Both the position numbers and the translations under genes were made by a program. From the NCBI GenBank assembly GCA_944323615.1, contig CALUTG010000001.1, positions 1 to 64,000 of the forward strand: 64,000 bases of DNA. Direction: 5' to 3'. Of the stretch, positions 13,771-21,888 are shown one piece after another. The notes beneath the pieces were generated by a model, which ran no database searches, was not told the DNA's origin, and saw only the letters and a list, made by a program, of their open reading frames with translations. The stretch's first letter is position 1. Each line of letters begins with the position of its first letter. This DNA is from Candidatus Gastranaerophilales bacterium. GTDB lineage: Bacteria; Cyanobacteriota; Vampirovibrionia; Gastranaerophilales; Gastranaerophilaceae.

Positions 13771-15207
13771 TTAGCCGGAGAATGTTTTGTATGAAGCTTC
13801 AATGTTATCATCAATTACCTTAGAAACGGCTTCAATTTCTGTTGTTATCTGAGTTCTTTCGTTATCCAATCTCTGGAGTTTTAATTCAAGGTTTCTATCT
13901 TCCTTTTGGATAATTTCAGTTTTAGCATTGATTTCCTGTTGAGCTTTATCATACTCATACTGTGCGTATTCGTATTGTGCATAAGCATCCTGATATGCTA
14001 ATTCATCTGTAACAGTAGCTGCTTCTAATGGTATTTCGGTATAACCTGTAATATTACCCTGAGAATCTCTTACCGGCTGGGACATAGAAGTAATTCTTCC
14101 TGATGTATCAAAGGTTAATTCGCATCCTTCAATAGATTCAGTGAATGTATATGTACCATTTGCCATATAGTCATATACCACAGCTCTGTCATCGGAGCCT
14201 TGAACATCTTGAGCAAGAGCGAAGTGCGGTACTACAGCCCCGCTATCGGAAGTTGTAAAGTAAACCATAAAATCATTTGTATCATAGTTGTCGCCAAAGG
14301 TATTGAGAATAGCTTGCTCATAGCCGCCCCAACCTAGATCTTGATATTGAGGGAGATTTTTTGCTTCTTCAAATGTATAGGCAGTATTACCTGCGATAGT
14401 GTAAGAATTCGGATTAGGGTTAGGAATTTCATCTGAACCCTGTCCTCTGACAAAATATTCTAAACCTGATTTATACTGATAGCCGCCTTCAACTTTGGTA
14501 AAATCATCTACTGTTGCAGCTCTCCAGTTTCCAGAAGAGGTTTTTACAAATAGGTTTTCAATAGAAGATATTGTGTTGTAAGCCGGTTCGGATACTTGAT
14601 TTACAGGCACATTAACATCTTGAGTAAATTCTTCTTCCGGATTGTTCAATCTATAGTAATCTTTGCCCTCTTCATATGATGTTGCTTTTTCATAGCGGCC
14701 ATTTTCAAGGGTGTAGTACTCGCCGTCACCAAAGTTATCCGCATTGACATCCGGATTATGGATTAGGAAGCGGTCACCCTCTTCATAATTAGATTTTGCT
14801 TCATAGGCATCAATTGGCTGCATTGTTGTAGTTTCGCTTGAATCAAGCAAATTCCCTGTTAGATTTGCGGAAGGAGATGTTACTATTGCAGAACTATACC
14901 TTTGTGAAAGTGCATCTCCCACTTGAGTAGTTTGTTTTTCGACAATATAAGAGTTCCCATCGGCGGATGGTTTAATATTACCTAAAGTAAAATTAGTTGC
15001 ACCGTCAGAACCTGAGTATTGTACTGTTGTAAAATCACTTGTTGATGGAGGTGTCGGAACCTGCATAGCTAATAAGCTGTTATACAAAGCTGTACTTTGT
15101 TGAGAAAGAACTGTTCTTTCCTGGTTGATCTGCTGTCCTTGATACTCCAAATTTGACTGTCTTGCAATTAACCCTAAATACCTTGCTTGTGATGCTGACA
15201 TACCCAT
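13771..15207 (-). CDS. Protein with coiled-coil ends and variable centre, 478 aa
   Basis: Unknown function. The N-terminus (MSASQARYLGLIARQSN, residues 3-19, then a Gln-rich helix to about 50) and the C-terminus (about 400-475, rich in Gln, Glu, Tyr) are helical coiled coils. They enclose a Tyr/Asn/Asp-rich, beta-type middle region. This layout is that of flagellin-like and hook-associated proteins, whose two ends pair, but I cannot place it in a flagellin family. There is no signal peptide. The start has AAGGAG nine bases upstream; an ATG two codons later is possible. Similar N-terminal motifs seem to be common in Gastranaerophilales (recollection, not checked). The gene is monocistronic. 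Confidence 0.75.
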   Translation of the reverse strand: MGMSASQARYLGLIARQSNLEYQGQQINQERTVLSQQSTALYNSLLAMQVPTPPSTSDFTTVQYSGSDGATNFTLGNIKPSADGNSYIVEKQTTQVGDALSQRYSSAIVTSPSANLTGNLLDSSETTTMQPIDAYEAKSNYEEGDRFLIHNPDVNADNFGDGEYYTLENGRYEKATSYEEGKDYYRLNNPEEEFTQDVNVPVNQVSEPAYNTISSIENLFVKTSSGNWRAATVDDFTKVEGGYQYKSGLEYFVRGQGSDEIPNPNPNSYTIAGNTAYTFEEAKNLPQYQDLGWGGYEQAILNTFGDNYDTNDFMVYFTTSDSGAVVPHFALAQDVQGSDDRAVVYDYMANGTYTFTESIEGCELTFDTSGRITSMSQPVRDSQGNITGYTEIPLEAATVTDELAYQDAYAQYEYAQYEYDKAQQEINAKTEIIQKEDRNLELKLQRLDNERTQITTEIEAVSKVIDDNIEASYKTFSG

Positions 15208-15384
15208 AATGTAAGTCTCCTTTCCTTTTTTTCGTTTCTTTACTATGTATTACGGCATTTTTTCTAAAAGCTTTAGGATTCTGTTACATTTTTTTACAAA
15301 ACTTTATATTTTGTTACAAAATACAAGTCTTTGTAATAACCGGATAGAACAAAAAAACATTCTTTGGGTTAGAATAGAGATATT

Positions 15385-16707
15385 ATGTTTAAAAAGAATT
15401 GGTTTTATATTAAAGACATATTACACTTAGCCTGCCCCGTTATACTTGGGAATCTTGGTTTTATACTAATCGGGGTTGGTGATGTTATTGTTGCAGGCAG
15501 ACATTCAACTAATACACTTGCAGCTATAAGTATCGCAACGGCTATTATTAACTGCATTATGACATTCGGAATCGGGGTTTTAACCAGTATTTCTCCGATT
15601 CTTTCTAACTACCGAGGTGCAAACAAGGAACCGGAAAAATACTTTTATCCGTCTTTAAAGTTCACCGCAGTACTTTCTGTTTTAGCTTCGGTAATTATTC
15701 TGGCTTCAATACCTTTTATAGATAAATTTGGGTTTTCACAAGAATTAAACCCGATTATTAAAGATTATTTCTTTGTTACAGCATTCTCTACTTTTGGTGC
15801 ATATCTGCACACAATGGCAAAAGAGTTTTTACAGGCATTTGAAATTGTAGTATTCCCTAATATTCTGACCGTAATCTGTATATTTGTTAACCTGTTTTTA
15901 AATATAGCTTTTGTCTTTGGGTTTGGTCCGATACCCGGGATGGGTGCTATAGGTTTGGCCGTTGCAACACTTGCAACAAGATATATTATGGGAATTGTAC
16001 TTTTTATATATTGTTATAAAAAGGTAAAAATTAAACACCATAAAGACAAGAATTACTACAAAGACTTAATAAAGGTCGGAGTGCCGTCTTCGCTTGCAAT
16101 ATTAATAGAATTTGTAGCATTTAACAGTATTACGGTAATTATGGGAAGGGTAGATGGAATTTATGCGGCAGCTCAAAATGTCGTCTGCACAATAACTACG
16201 GTATCCTTTATGGTTCCGCTCGCCATAGCTAACGCTGCAGCCGTAAAGGTAGGCTTTTCAAACGGAGCAAAGGATCTGTTTTCTTTAAGGCGGTATTCTT
16301 ACGTTGCGATGGGAATGTCTGTTGCCTTTATGACAGCAAGCGCTCTTTTTGTAGCGGCTTTTCCTGGAATATTAATTAGTCTGTTTACAAAAGATTTACA
16401 TCTTATAGAAGTAGGTATTCCAGTTATGTATATACTCTGCTTCTTCCAGGTATTTGACGGGCTGCAGGTAACTCTTGCGGGAATTTTCAGGGGATTAAAA
16501 CAAACTGGAATCGTTATGATTGCAAATTTTATTGCCTACTGGCTTGTATCAATTCCTCTAGGCTGTGTACTTGCTCTGCATTTTAAGTTCAACCTTGCAG
16601 GGTTCTGGTACGGATTAATTGTTTCAGCTATAATTTTATGTGCAATAATGTTTACTAATCTTATGTTTAAGTTCAATAAACTGAGAAAACTGCAAAGAGG
16701 TCAGTAA
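15385..16707 (+). CDS. MATE family efflux transporter, 440 aa
   Basis: An integral inner-membrane protein with about 12 hydrophobic segments in two similar halves, typical of MATE antiporters that export drugs or metabolites using Na+ or H+. The N-terminal motif (LACPVILGNLGFILIGVGD, about 10-28) and the length fit the family. The upstream -10-like TAGAAT lies 9 nt before ATG, giving a very short leader and no Shine-Dalgarno. The stop codon is one base from rsmE, so it heads the operon with rsmE and the tRNA nucleotidyltransferase. Substrate unknown. Confidence 0.92.
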   Translation: MFKKNWFYIKDILHLACPVILGNLGFILIGVGDVIVAGRHSTNTLAAISIATAIINCIMTFGIGVLTSISPILSNYRGANKEPEKYFYPSLKFTAVLSVLASVIILASIPFIDKFGFSQELNPIIKDYFFVTAFSTFGAYLHTMAKEFLQAFEIVVFPNILTVICIFVNLFLNIAFVFGFGPIPGMGAIGLAVATLATRYIMGIVLFIYCYKKVKIKHHKDKNYYKDLIKVGVPSSLAILIEFVAFNSITVIMGRVDGIYAAAQNVVCTITTVSFMVPLAIANAAAVKVGFSNGAKDLFSLRRYSYVAMGMSVAFMTASALFVAAFPGILISLFTKDLHLIEVGIPVMYILCFFQVFDGLQVTLAGIFRGLKQTGIVMIANFIAYWLVSIPLGCVLALHFKFNLAGFWYGLIVSAIILCAIMFTNLMFKFNKLRKLQRGQ

Positions 16708-16708
16708 C

Positions 16709-17440
16709 ATGCCGCATTTTTTTATTAAATCGGAAGATAAAAAAGATAATCAAATTACCATAACGGACAGCGAAAACTACCGTCATCTTGCAAAAGCCTT
16801 GAGGATTAGACGGGGAGAAAAGCTGCTTTTAATTGATGAAGATCAAATCCAATATGAAACCGTCGTAACAGATATTGATTCCTCAAAAATTATCTGTAAT
16901 ATTGAAAAATTTTACCCGTCCAAAAGAGATCTTGAGTTTGATTTATATCTGGCGCAGTCCCCTTTAAGAAGCGATGCCCAGTTAACAATAATGGAAAAGT
17001 CTACGGAACTTGGTGTAAGAGGTGTTTATCCGGTTATTACGGACAATTGTGCGCTGAATCAGTCAGTACTGGCTAAAAAGCAGGAAAAGTGGCAAAAGGT
17101 TATGTATGAAGCCTCAAAACAATGTGAAAGAGCTAAAATGCCGACCTGCTATAATATAACCACTCTTGAAAAAGTGCTTGAAAATAAGTTTGATAAAGTA
17201 ATTGTTTTTGCAGAACGCTCAGCGGACGAATCCTTAAAACAATATCTTACAAAAAATAAAATAGAAAAAGGTGAAAAAGTTCTGGTAATTATCGGACCGG
17301 AAGGCGGGTTCTCTAAGAGAGAATTTGATTTATTCAAAGCAATGAATCTTCCTCTCTTAACTCTCGGCGACTTGATTCTGAAAGCAGAAACCGCCGTAAT
17401 TGTCGGATTAGGGAATATTATTTATGAATATCAGGGATGA
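16709..17440 (+). CDS. rsmE: 16S rRNA m3U1498 methyltransferase
   Basis: A SPOUT-class methyltransferase that methylates N3 of U1498 in 16S rRNA using S-adenosylmethionine. The N-terminal PUA-like part carries HLAKALRIRRGEKLLLID (about 27-44). The C-terminal trefoil knot is clear: IIGPEGGFSKREFD (about 195-208) and LTLGDLILKAETA (about 217-229). In the last motif the family's usual Arg residues are replaced (LGDLILK rather than LGxRILR), which is worth noting. It sits between the MATE gene and the tRNA nucleotidyltransferase, overlapping the latter by 17 bp. Confidence 0.94.
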   Translation: MPHFFIKSEDKKDNQITITDSENYRHLAKALRIRRGEKLLLIDEDQIQYETVVTDIDSSKIICNIEKFYPSKRDLEFDLYLAQSPLRSDAQLTIMEKSTELGVRGVYPVITDNCALNQSVLAKKQEKWQKVMYEASKQCERAKMPTCYNITTLEKVLENKFDKVIVFAERSADESLKQYLTKNKIEKGEKVLVIIGPEGGFSKREFDLFKAMNLPLLTLGDLILKAETAVIVGLGNIIYEYQG

Positions 17441-18875
17441 TTTTATTATTTCACAACTTAATAAAGGATATCTTGTAGGCGGCGCTGTACGTGATTTTTT
17501 CATTGGCGGCGAAAAGGAAATACTTGACCGTGATATTGCAATAAAAGGCGCAGAAGAGTTTGCAAAGAAAATAGCAAATAGGTTTGACGGAACTTTTATT
17601 GTTCTTGATGAAGTAAACAAAATCTACAGAGTGGTTCTCAATGACAAGCTCAATTTCCTTGATATATCTGAAATAGAAGGAGATTCTATTGAAGAAGATC
17701 TTTTAAGACGCGATTTTACAATAAACGCAATAGCTTATGACCTGCAAAAGGATGAGTTTATCGATATTACAGGTGGTATAGAAGATATTAAAAACAAAAA
17801 ACTCCGTCCCATAAGAGAACAAAACTTCAAAGATGACCCTCTAAGGATTTTAAGAGCTTTCCGGTTTTTGGCCACAACCGGATTTGATATGACAGACGAA
17901 TTGAAAGAAGGAATAACCAAGTATTTACCGCTTGCGCTTGAACCAGCCAAGGAGAGAATTCATTATGAATTAATGAAACTCTTCGGAGGGGGTAGGGGTA
18001 AATGTAGGGAAGAAAAAGATTTTTGTGCTAAGACTCTGGCATTGATGGACGATTGCGGGATTTTAGAAAGGCTTTTTCCTTGTGTGAAAGAGTTAAAGCT
18101 TGTCCCGCCGAACACACACCACCATTTGGATTTATTCCACCACGTACTTGAAACGGTAAGTAATATTGAAAAGCTTTACGAAGAGCTTCCGCCGGAAGCA
18201 AAAGAACACATGGACGGGATTGATTTCGGAGGTTTTCCGAGGATTAATCATCTCAAATTAGCAGGATTTCTGCACGATATCGGGAAATATTCCACCTGGA
18301 CTATTGAAAACGGCAGGTGCGATAAGTTTGACTGTCTTTATAACAAGCCTGAATGCTCAGAATGCAACGCCCGCCATCGTTTTATAAAACATGATGAAGT
18401 CGGATCGAAAATGTGTATTCCGCTTCTAAGAGATTTAAAATTCTCTAAAAAACAAATTGAATATATTTCACAAATGATAAAGTACCATATTTATCCCTCA
18501 AGCGTCATTGCAGCACCGGATTTAAACGACAAGGTTATGATGCGGTACCTGAGGAAAATGGGAAATAACGTCATTGATAATATTATTCTTGCAAAAGCAG
18601 ACAGACTCTCCGCAAGGGGGCCGGCAATAACAGAAGAGATGATTAAAAGTAATATCGAAGGTTTAGACAAGCTTATGAATTTCTATCTTGAAAAGAAAGA
18701 TACTTTAAAACCCCTTCCAAAACTCATTGACGGAAACGAGATTATGGAAATTCTCGGGATTTCCCAGTCTCCGAAACTCGGTGAAATAATCTCGCAGCTT
18801 AAAGAAGCACAATTAAACGGTGATATTACAACCAGAGAAGAAGCAGAGACCTTTATAAAAAATTATTCTTTATGA
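17424..18875 (+). CDS. CCA-adding tRNA nucleotidyltransferase/poly(A) polymerase with HD domain
   Basis: A class II nucleotidyltransferase that builds or repairs the tRNA CCA end (or adds A tails); the two activities cannot be separated by eye. The head domain shows YLVGGAVRDFFIGG (about 12-25) and the metal pair in DRDIAI (about 31-36), then DLLRRDFTINAIAYD. The RNA-binding flexible loop reads DPLRILRAFRFLAT. An HD phosphohydrolase-like domain follows (FLHDIGK, about 284-290), with an inserted Cys cluster (C-x5-C-x2-C). A GGGGTAAAT motif is inserted in frame at 17985-18005, encoding GGGRGKC in a normally ungapped region. It overlaps rsmE by 17 bp. Confidence 0.92.
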   Translation: MNIRDDFIISQLNKGYLVGGAVRDFFIGGEKEILDRDIAIKGAEEFAKKIANRFDGTFIVLDEVNKIYRVVLNDKLNFLDISEIEGDSIEEDLLRRDFTINAIAYDLQKDEFIDITGGIEDIKNKKLRPIREQNFKDDPLRILRAFRFLATTGFDMTDELKEGITKYLPLALEPAKERIHYELMKLFGGGRGKCREEKDFCAKTLALMDDCGILERLFPCVKELKLVPPNTHHHLDLFHHVLETVSNIEKLYEELPPEAKEHMDGIDFGGFPRINHLKLAGFLHDIGKYSTWTIENGRCDKFDCLYNKPECSECNARHRFIKHDEVGSKMCIPLLRDLKFSKKQIEYISQMIKYHIYPSSVIAAPDLNDKVMMRYLRKMGNNVIDNIILAKADRLSARGPAITEEMIKSNIEGLDKLMNFYLEKKDTLKPLPKLIDGNEIMEILGISQSPKLGEIISQLKEAQLNGDITTREEAETFIKNYSL

Positions 18876-18904
18876 TATAATTTGAAAAAAAGGAATAGTG
18901 TGTT

Positions 18905-19402
18905 ATGAAAATCCAACCAACAATACTTGTTTTCAGAGGAATCCCTGAAAATTACGCAAAAGTAGATAAATATCTTTCTCGCTCAGCCCAGCCGATGAAA
19001 GAAGATTTTTTGTGGCTGAAAGCCAACGGGGTTACTGATATTATTAATTTCAGAACAATGCATAATCCAAAACTGGATTTTGACGAAAGAAAAGTTGTGG
19101 AAAATCTCGGAATGAAATATCACAATATCCCGTCAGTGAGTGCTTCTCCTGATGAAGGGAAAGTCTTTGAGTTTCTTAATCTGATTAAAAACATAAAAGA
19201 TTCAAACGGGAAAGCCCACCTCCATTGCAGAGCCGGAGCCGACAGAACAGGAATGTATTCATTTCTGTACAAAGGAGTAAATAAAATAGGAAATTTGCTC
19301 CAAAATAAGAGAGAATGGGTCAGGCTCGGACATGATACAACCCGGTATCCTGAAATGATAGGCTGGGCAGAGAATATGCTCAAAAAAATCCTCCGTAAAT
19401 AA
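18905..19402 (+). CDS. Dual-specificity/tyrosine phosphatase, 165 aa
   Basis: Cysteine-based phosphatase of the DSP type. The signature HCxxGxxRT is intact: LHCRAGADRTG at about 101-111, with Cys103 as nucleophile and Arg109 binding phosphate. YLSRSAQP (about 24-31) is the typical N-terminal motif of the atypical DSP group that includes inositol-phosphate and protein phosphatases, so the substrate stays open. There is no signal peptide; the enzyme should be cytoplasmic. A TATAAT box at 18873-18878 and AAAGGA before the ATG suggest its own promoter, although it follows the tRNA nucleotidyltransferase by 29 bp. It ends in a bidirectional terminator shared with rpsP. Confidence 0.88.
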   Translation: MKIQPTILVFRGIPENYAKVDKYLSRSAQPMKEDFLWLKANGVTDIINFRTMHNPKLDFDERKVVENLGMKYHNIPSVSASPDEGKVFEFLNLIKNIKDSNGKAHLHCRAGADRTGMYSFLYKGVNKIGNLLQNKREWVRLGHDTTRYPEMIGWAENMLKKILRK

Positions 19403-19482
19403 TGTACATTTTCTAAACTTGTTTTTCTCAAGAGCCCGAAACAAGTTCGGGATGACAGTACTGTGTCTAACGGAGGATTTTT
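19384..19482. terminator. Bidirectional terminator split by an inserted palindrome
   Basis: Arms AAAAATCCTCCGT (19384-19396) and ACGGAGGATTTTT (19470-19482) are perfectly complementary but 73 bp apart. T-runs follow in both directions. The interior carries a separate small palindrome, CCCGAA...TTCGGG (19435-19451), followed by ATGACA, resembling another dispersed element inserted into the original loop. It separates the convergent phosphatase and rpsP genes. Confidence 0.65.
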
Positions 19483-19501
19483 ATATTTTTTGTAATCTAA
19501 A

Positions 19502-19921
19502 CTAAGCTTCCGGAGCTGCTTCTTCTGCCGGAGCTTCTTCAGCAGGTGCCTCTTCAGCTTCAGCTGCTGCTTTTGCAGCCTCTTCTGCAGCTTTTGCTTC
19601 TTCTGCTGCCTTAGCTTCTGCTTCAGCTTTCTTAGCAAGAGCTTTTTTAGATAATTTAACTTTTTCAGATTTTTTGTAGTTCAAAGAACCGTCATCATTG
19701 CAGTTTGCAATAAGATATTTGACTGTATCAGTAGGCTGTGCACCTTTTTTAATCCATTCAAGTGCGTGTTCTTTGTTTAATTTCATTTCTTTAGTTTTAG
19801 GATTGTAGTAACCTAATTCTTCAACAGGTTTACCTTCTCTTTTTGTTGTTGAGTTAATAACGATAACTCTGTATGTAGGAGCTTTTTTAGCGCCTAATCT
19901 TTTTAATCTGATTTTTAACAT
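19502..19921 (-). CDS. rpsP: 30S ribosomal protein S16 with Ala/Glu-rich tail
   Basis: Small-subunit protein S16. The first 80 residues match the family ([20 protein letters not shown]; later [12 protein letters not shown]). The protein is 139 residues, about 50 longer than usual, because of a Lys-then-Ala/Glu-rich low-complexity tail with AEEA and EEAPAEEA repeats. The track-length frame begins two codons earlier at a TTG; ATG at 19921 is chosen, eight bases after AAGGAA. A stem-loop lies in its leader (see 19979-20015). Confidence 0.97.
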   Translation of the reverse strand: MLKIRLKRLGAKKAPTYRVIVINSTTKREGKPVEELGYYNPKTKEMKLNKEHALEWIKKGAQPTDTVKYLIANCNDDGSLNYKKSEKVKLSKKALAKKAEAEAKAAEEAKAAEEAAKAAAEAEEAPAEEAPAEEAAPEA

Positions 19922-19978
19922 TTTCAAATTCCTTCTTTATAATTCAACATTCATAAGGATTTAGCCGCTTAACCCTTA

Positions 19979-20015
19979 TATCAGACAGACCCAAGAGGAT
20001 ATGATCTGCCTGATA
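19979..20015 (-). promoter_or_regulatory. Stem-loop in the rpsP leader
   Basis: TATCAGACAGA and TCTGCCTGATA pair over 11 positions with one mismatch, around a 15-nt loop. There is no T-run, so it is more likely a leader structure (possible autoregulation) than a terminator of the upstream thiF-like gene. Confidence 0.5.
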
Positions 20016-20065
20016 TTAAATAACCACAAAAAAAAATCAGAATCAATAGGTTTGTAACAAAGTGT

Positions 20066-20746
20066 TTAACAAATACAGTGCGGATTTTTTGAGAAATTAA
20101 TTGTTCTAAATGAACCCTCTTTAAAATTCACAAAAAGTACTTTATTTAAAAGAGGTTCTCCTTCTCCGGTCAGGAGTTTAAAAACTTCAAGGCTTTCAAT
20201 GGATGCTATTGCAGAAACAGCGGGAGAGATAACACCCGAATTTTCCGGCTCGTCCTGAGTTTCATCAAGAACACACCTTAAGCAGGCTGTTTTATGAGGA
20301 ATAATACTCATAATCTGCCCGTTAATCCCGCTTACACCGGCATGAATAAAAGGTTTATCCGTATTAAGAGCAAAATCATTAAGTTGAAATTTTGTTTTAA
20401 AATTATCCGTGCAGTCCACAACAAGATCATAGTCCGGAAACATTTTTTCGGACACAGGTTCCGAGTAGGTTATAACCTCAATCTCCGGATTATAGGCATT
20501 AATCCATTCTTTGGCGGATTCAGACTTATATTTGCCTATATTTTCATATCTGTGAACAAACTGACGGTTTAAGTTTGTTATTTCTACTCTATCAAAATCA
20601 CACAGACCGAGAGTTCCGATGCCAAGCCCCGCAAGATTTGCTATCACGCCGGAACCAAGCCCGCCGCAGCCGCAAACAAGAACCTTTGAGTTCAGAAGCT
20701 TCGTTTGAACTTCTTTAGATAAATTGTTTTTTGCGTATCTGTTCAT
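20066..20746 (-). CDS. thiF: ThiF/MoeB-family E1-like adenylyltransferase
   Basis: ATP-dependent activator of a ubiquitin-like sulfur carrier; its neighbour is the carrier ThiS, so thiazole (thiamine) synthesis is the likely pathway. The nucleotide-binding loop reads VCGCGGLGSGVIANL (about 24-38), and DFDRVEITNLNRQ (about 50-62) is the family's second motif. DCTDNF (about 111-116) is also present. Zinc ligands are the pair CLRC (about 155-158) and the C-terminal CIC. Length 226 is at the short end, lacking extra rhodanese domains. The Shine-Dalgarno AAAGG lies 8 nt before the start and follows the thiS stop directly. Confidence 0.9.
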   Translation of the reverse strand: MNRYAKNNLSKEVQTKLLNSKVLVCGCGGLGSGVIANLAGLGIGTLGLCDFDRVEITNLNRQFVHRYENIGKYKSESAKEWINAYNPEIEVITYSEPVSEKMFPDYDLVVDCTDNFKTKFQLNDFALNTDKPFIHAGVSGINGQIMSIIPHKTACLRCVLDETQDEPENSGVISPAVSAIASIESLEVFKLLTGEGEPLLNKVLFVNFKEGSFRTINFSKNPHCIC

Positions 20747-20757
20747 CTCAAGAACCT

Positions 20758-20955
20758 TTACCCCCCGCCTACAAAGCCGACGATTTCTAAAGAATCACCG
20801 TCGTGAAGGATTTCGGTTGAATAATCTTCTTTGTTAATAATTTTAAGATTCTTTTCAATGGCAAACATTCCGTTCAGGTTTCTGTCCTGCACAAACTCTC
20901 CTAAAGACATTTCATATTCCAGCTCTACACGTTTTCCGTTAACCGTTATATGCAT
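20758..20955 (-). CDS. thiS: Sulfur carrier protein ThiS
   Basis: A 65-residue ubiquitin-fold protein whose C-terminal Gly-Gly is adenylated by ThiF and converted to a thiocarboxylate, the sulfur source for the thiazole ring. The start (MHITVNGKRVEL) and the end (SLEIVGFVGGG) are typical, the end having three glycines. GGAG stands before the ATG. The last two Gly codons, the stop codon and the ribosome-binding site of thiF lie within GGGGGTAAAGG, a form of the motif dispersed in this window. The spacing to thiF is 11 bp. Confidence 0.92.
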   Translation of the reverse strand: MHITVNGKRVELEYEMSLGEFVQDRNLNGMFAIEKNLKIINKEDYSTEILHDGDSLEIVGFVGGG

Positions 20956-21002
20956 TATTCACTCCATTATATTAAAAACTGCAGATGTGATTATTGTATT
21001 AC

Positions 21003-21647
21003 CTAGATATTAAAACTTTTTCTTGTACCTTCTTCGTGGTACAATCCGCCGCCGCAAATAGTCTCAACAACTTTCAGTACAAATTCTCTTGATGCATCGG
21101 AAGAGTTTAGGAAAAACTCTCTGTTTGAAAGGTGTCTGATCTTAAAGATGGAATTCTGGGTTTTATCGGCAGGAACAAACAATGAGGCGACTTCTTTATC
21201 CAGAAGCCTTTCCATCATATCCTTGCGGGAAGTAATTCCTTCCATAAGTTCGTTGTAATCGCCGTTAATCGCCATTATACGACCGGAAAACATTGGAGGA
21301 TTATTTTCTCTGAACAAAGCCTGAGGCTCATAGTTGCATCTTGTAGTAAGACTGATGGTATGCCAGAGAATATTTATAATAACAACGCTTTTTTCCTTAT
21401 CGTGCTCTACATAGATATTTTCAGTCGTTATTCCGCGTGAAGAAAACGACTGTTTAAGAGAATCGGCGATAGCTTTTAAATCCTCAATCATTTCCGCAAA
21501 AATCTCTGTAGTATTCAACGTTGCGTGCTGGTAGTCCAAAAACTGCTTGTACATATGAGATGATACAAGACCTATTCTTTCCTGGATTAGTGTGGATTTT
21601 CTGAATGATGTTTCGGAATTATTAAAACTTTCGTAGCCTTTAGACAA
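21003..21647 (-). CDS. Unknown protein, 214 aa
   Basis: No family recognised. The protein is soluble-looking, helical in its first half (about 25-70), with a beta-type centre (EKSVVIINILWHTISL, about 84-99) and a C-terminal stretch ending near GLYHEEG. No signal peptide or membrane segment. The longest frame starts at ATG 21665, but the promoter TTTACA-N18-TACAAT ends only one base before that ATG, so the mRNA must start inside it. AGGAGG stands 7 nt before TTG at 21647, which is therefore the chosen start. It precedes thiS by 47 bp and may be co-transcribed with it. Confidence 0.7.
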   Translation of the reverse strand: MSKGYESFNNSETSFRKSTLIQERIGLVSSHMYKQFLDYQHATLNTTEIFAEMIEDLKAIADSLKQSFSSRGITTENIYVEHDKEKSVVIINILWHTISLTTRCNYEPQALFRENNPPMFSGRIMAINGDYNELMEGITSRKDMMERLLDKEVASLFVPADKTQNSIFKIRHLSNREFFLNSSDASREFVLKVVETICGGGLYHEEGTRKSFNI

Positions 21648-21801
21648 GATAAAGCCTCCTGACATGATTGTACACTCAAAGAATAACTAATGTAAACCAT
21701 GAATTGTAAAGAATTGTAACAATTTTTCAAAAAAGTGTTATTAAAATTCAAAAATGTGGAATTAAGAAATTAGAGACTTACGTTTAGGAAAGGAGTCTAA
21801 A

Positions 21802-21888
21802 ATGGAAATTATTAATGTAGTGTTACTAGGTTGTGTTTTTTACTTAGCATTTATCGGTATTCCAAGCCTTTGCGAAAAGAAACACTAA
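21802..21888 (+). CDS. 28-residue single-pass membrane peptide
   Basis: A short frame begins at ATG 21802, preceded by GGAAAGGAG with good spacing. It encodes one hydrophobic helix (begins MEIINVVLLGCVFYL) and ends in a short charged tail (CEKKH). Two cysteines are present. The stop codon overlaps the end of the convergent 1102-residue gene by 4 bp. A strong ribosome-binding site and a clean membrane helix support a real gene; function unknown, possibly a small regulatory or toxin-like membrane protein. Confidence 0.6.
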   Translation: MEIINVVLLGCVFYLAFIGIPSLCEKKH

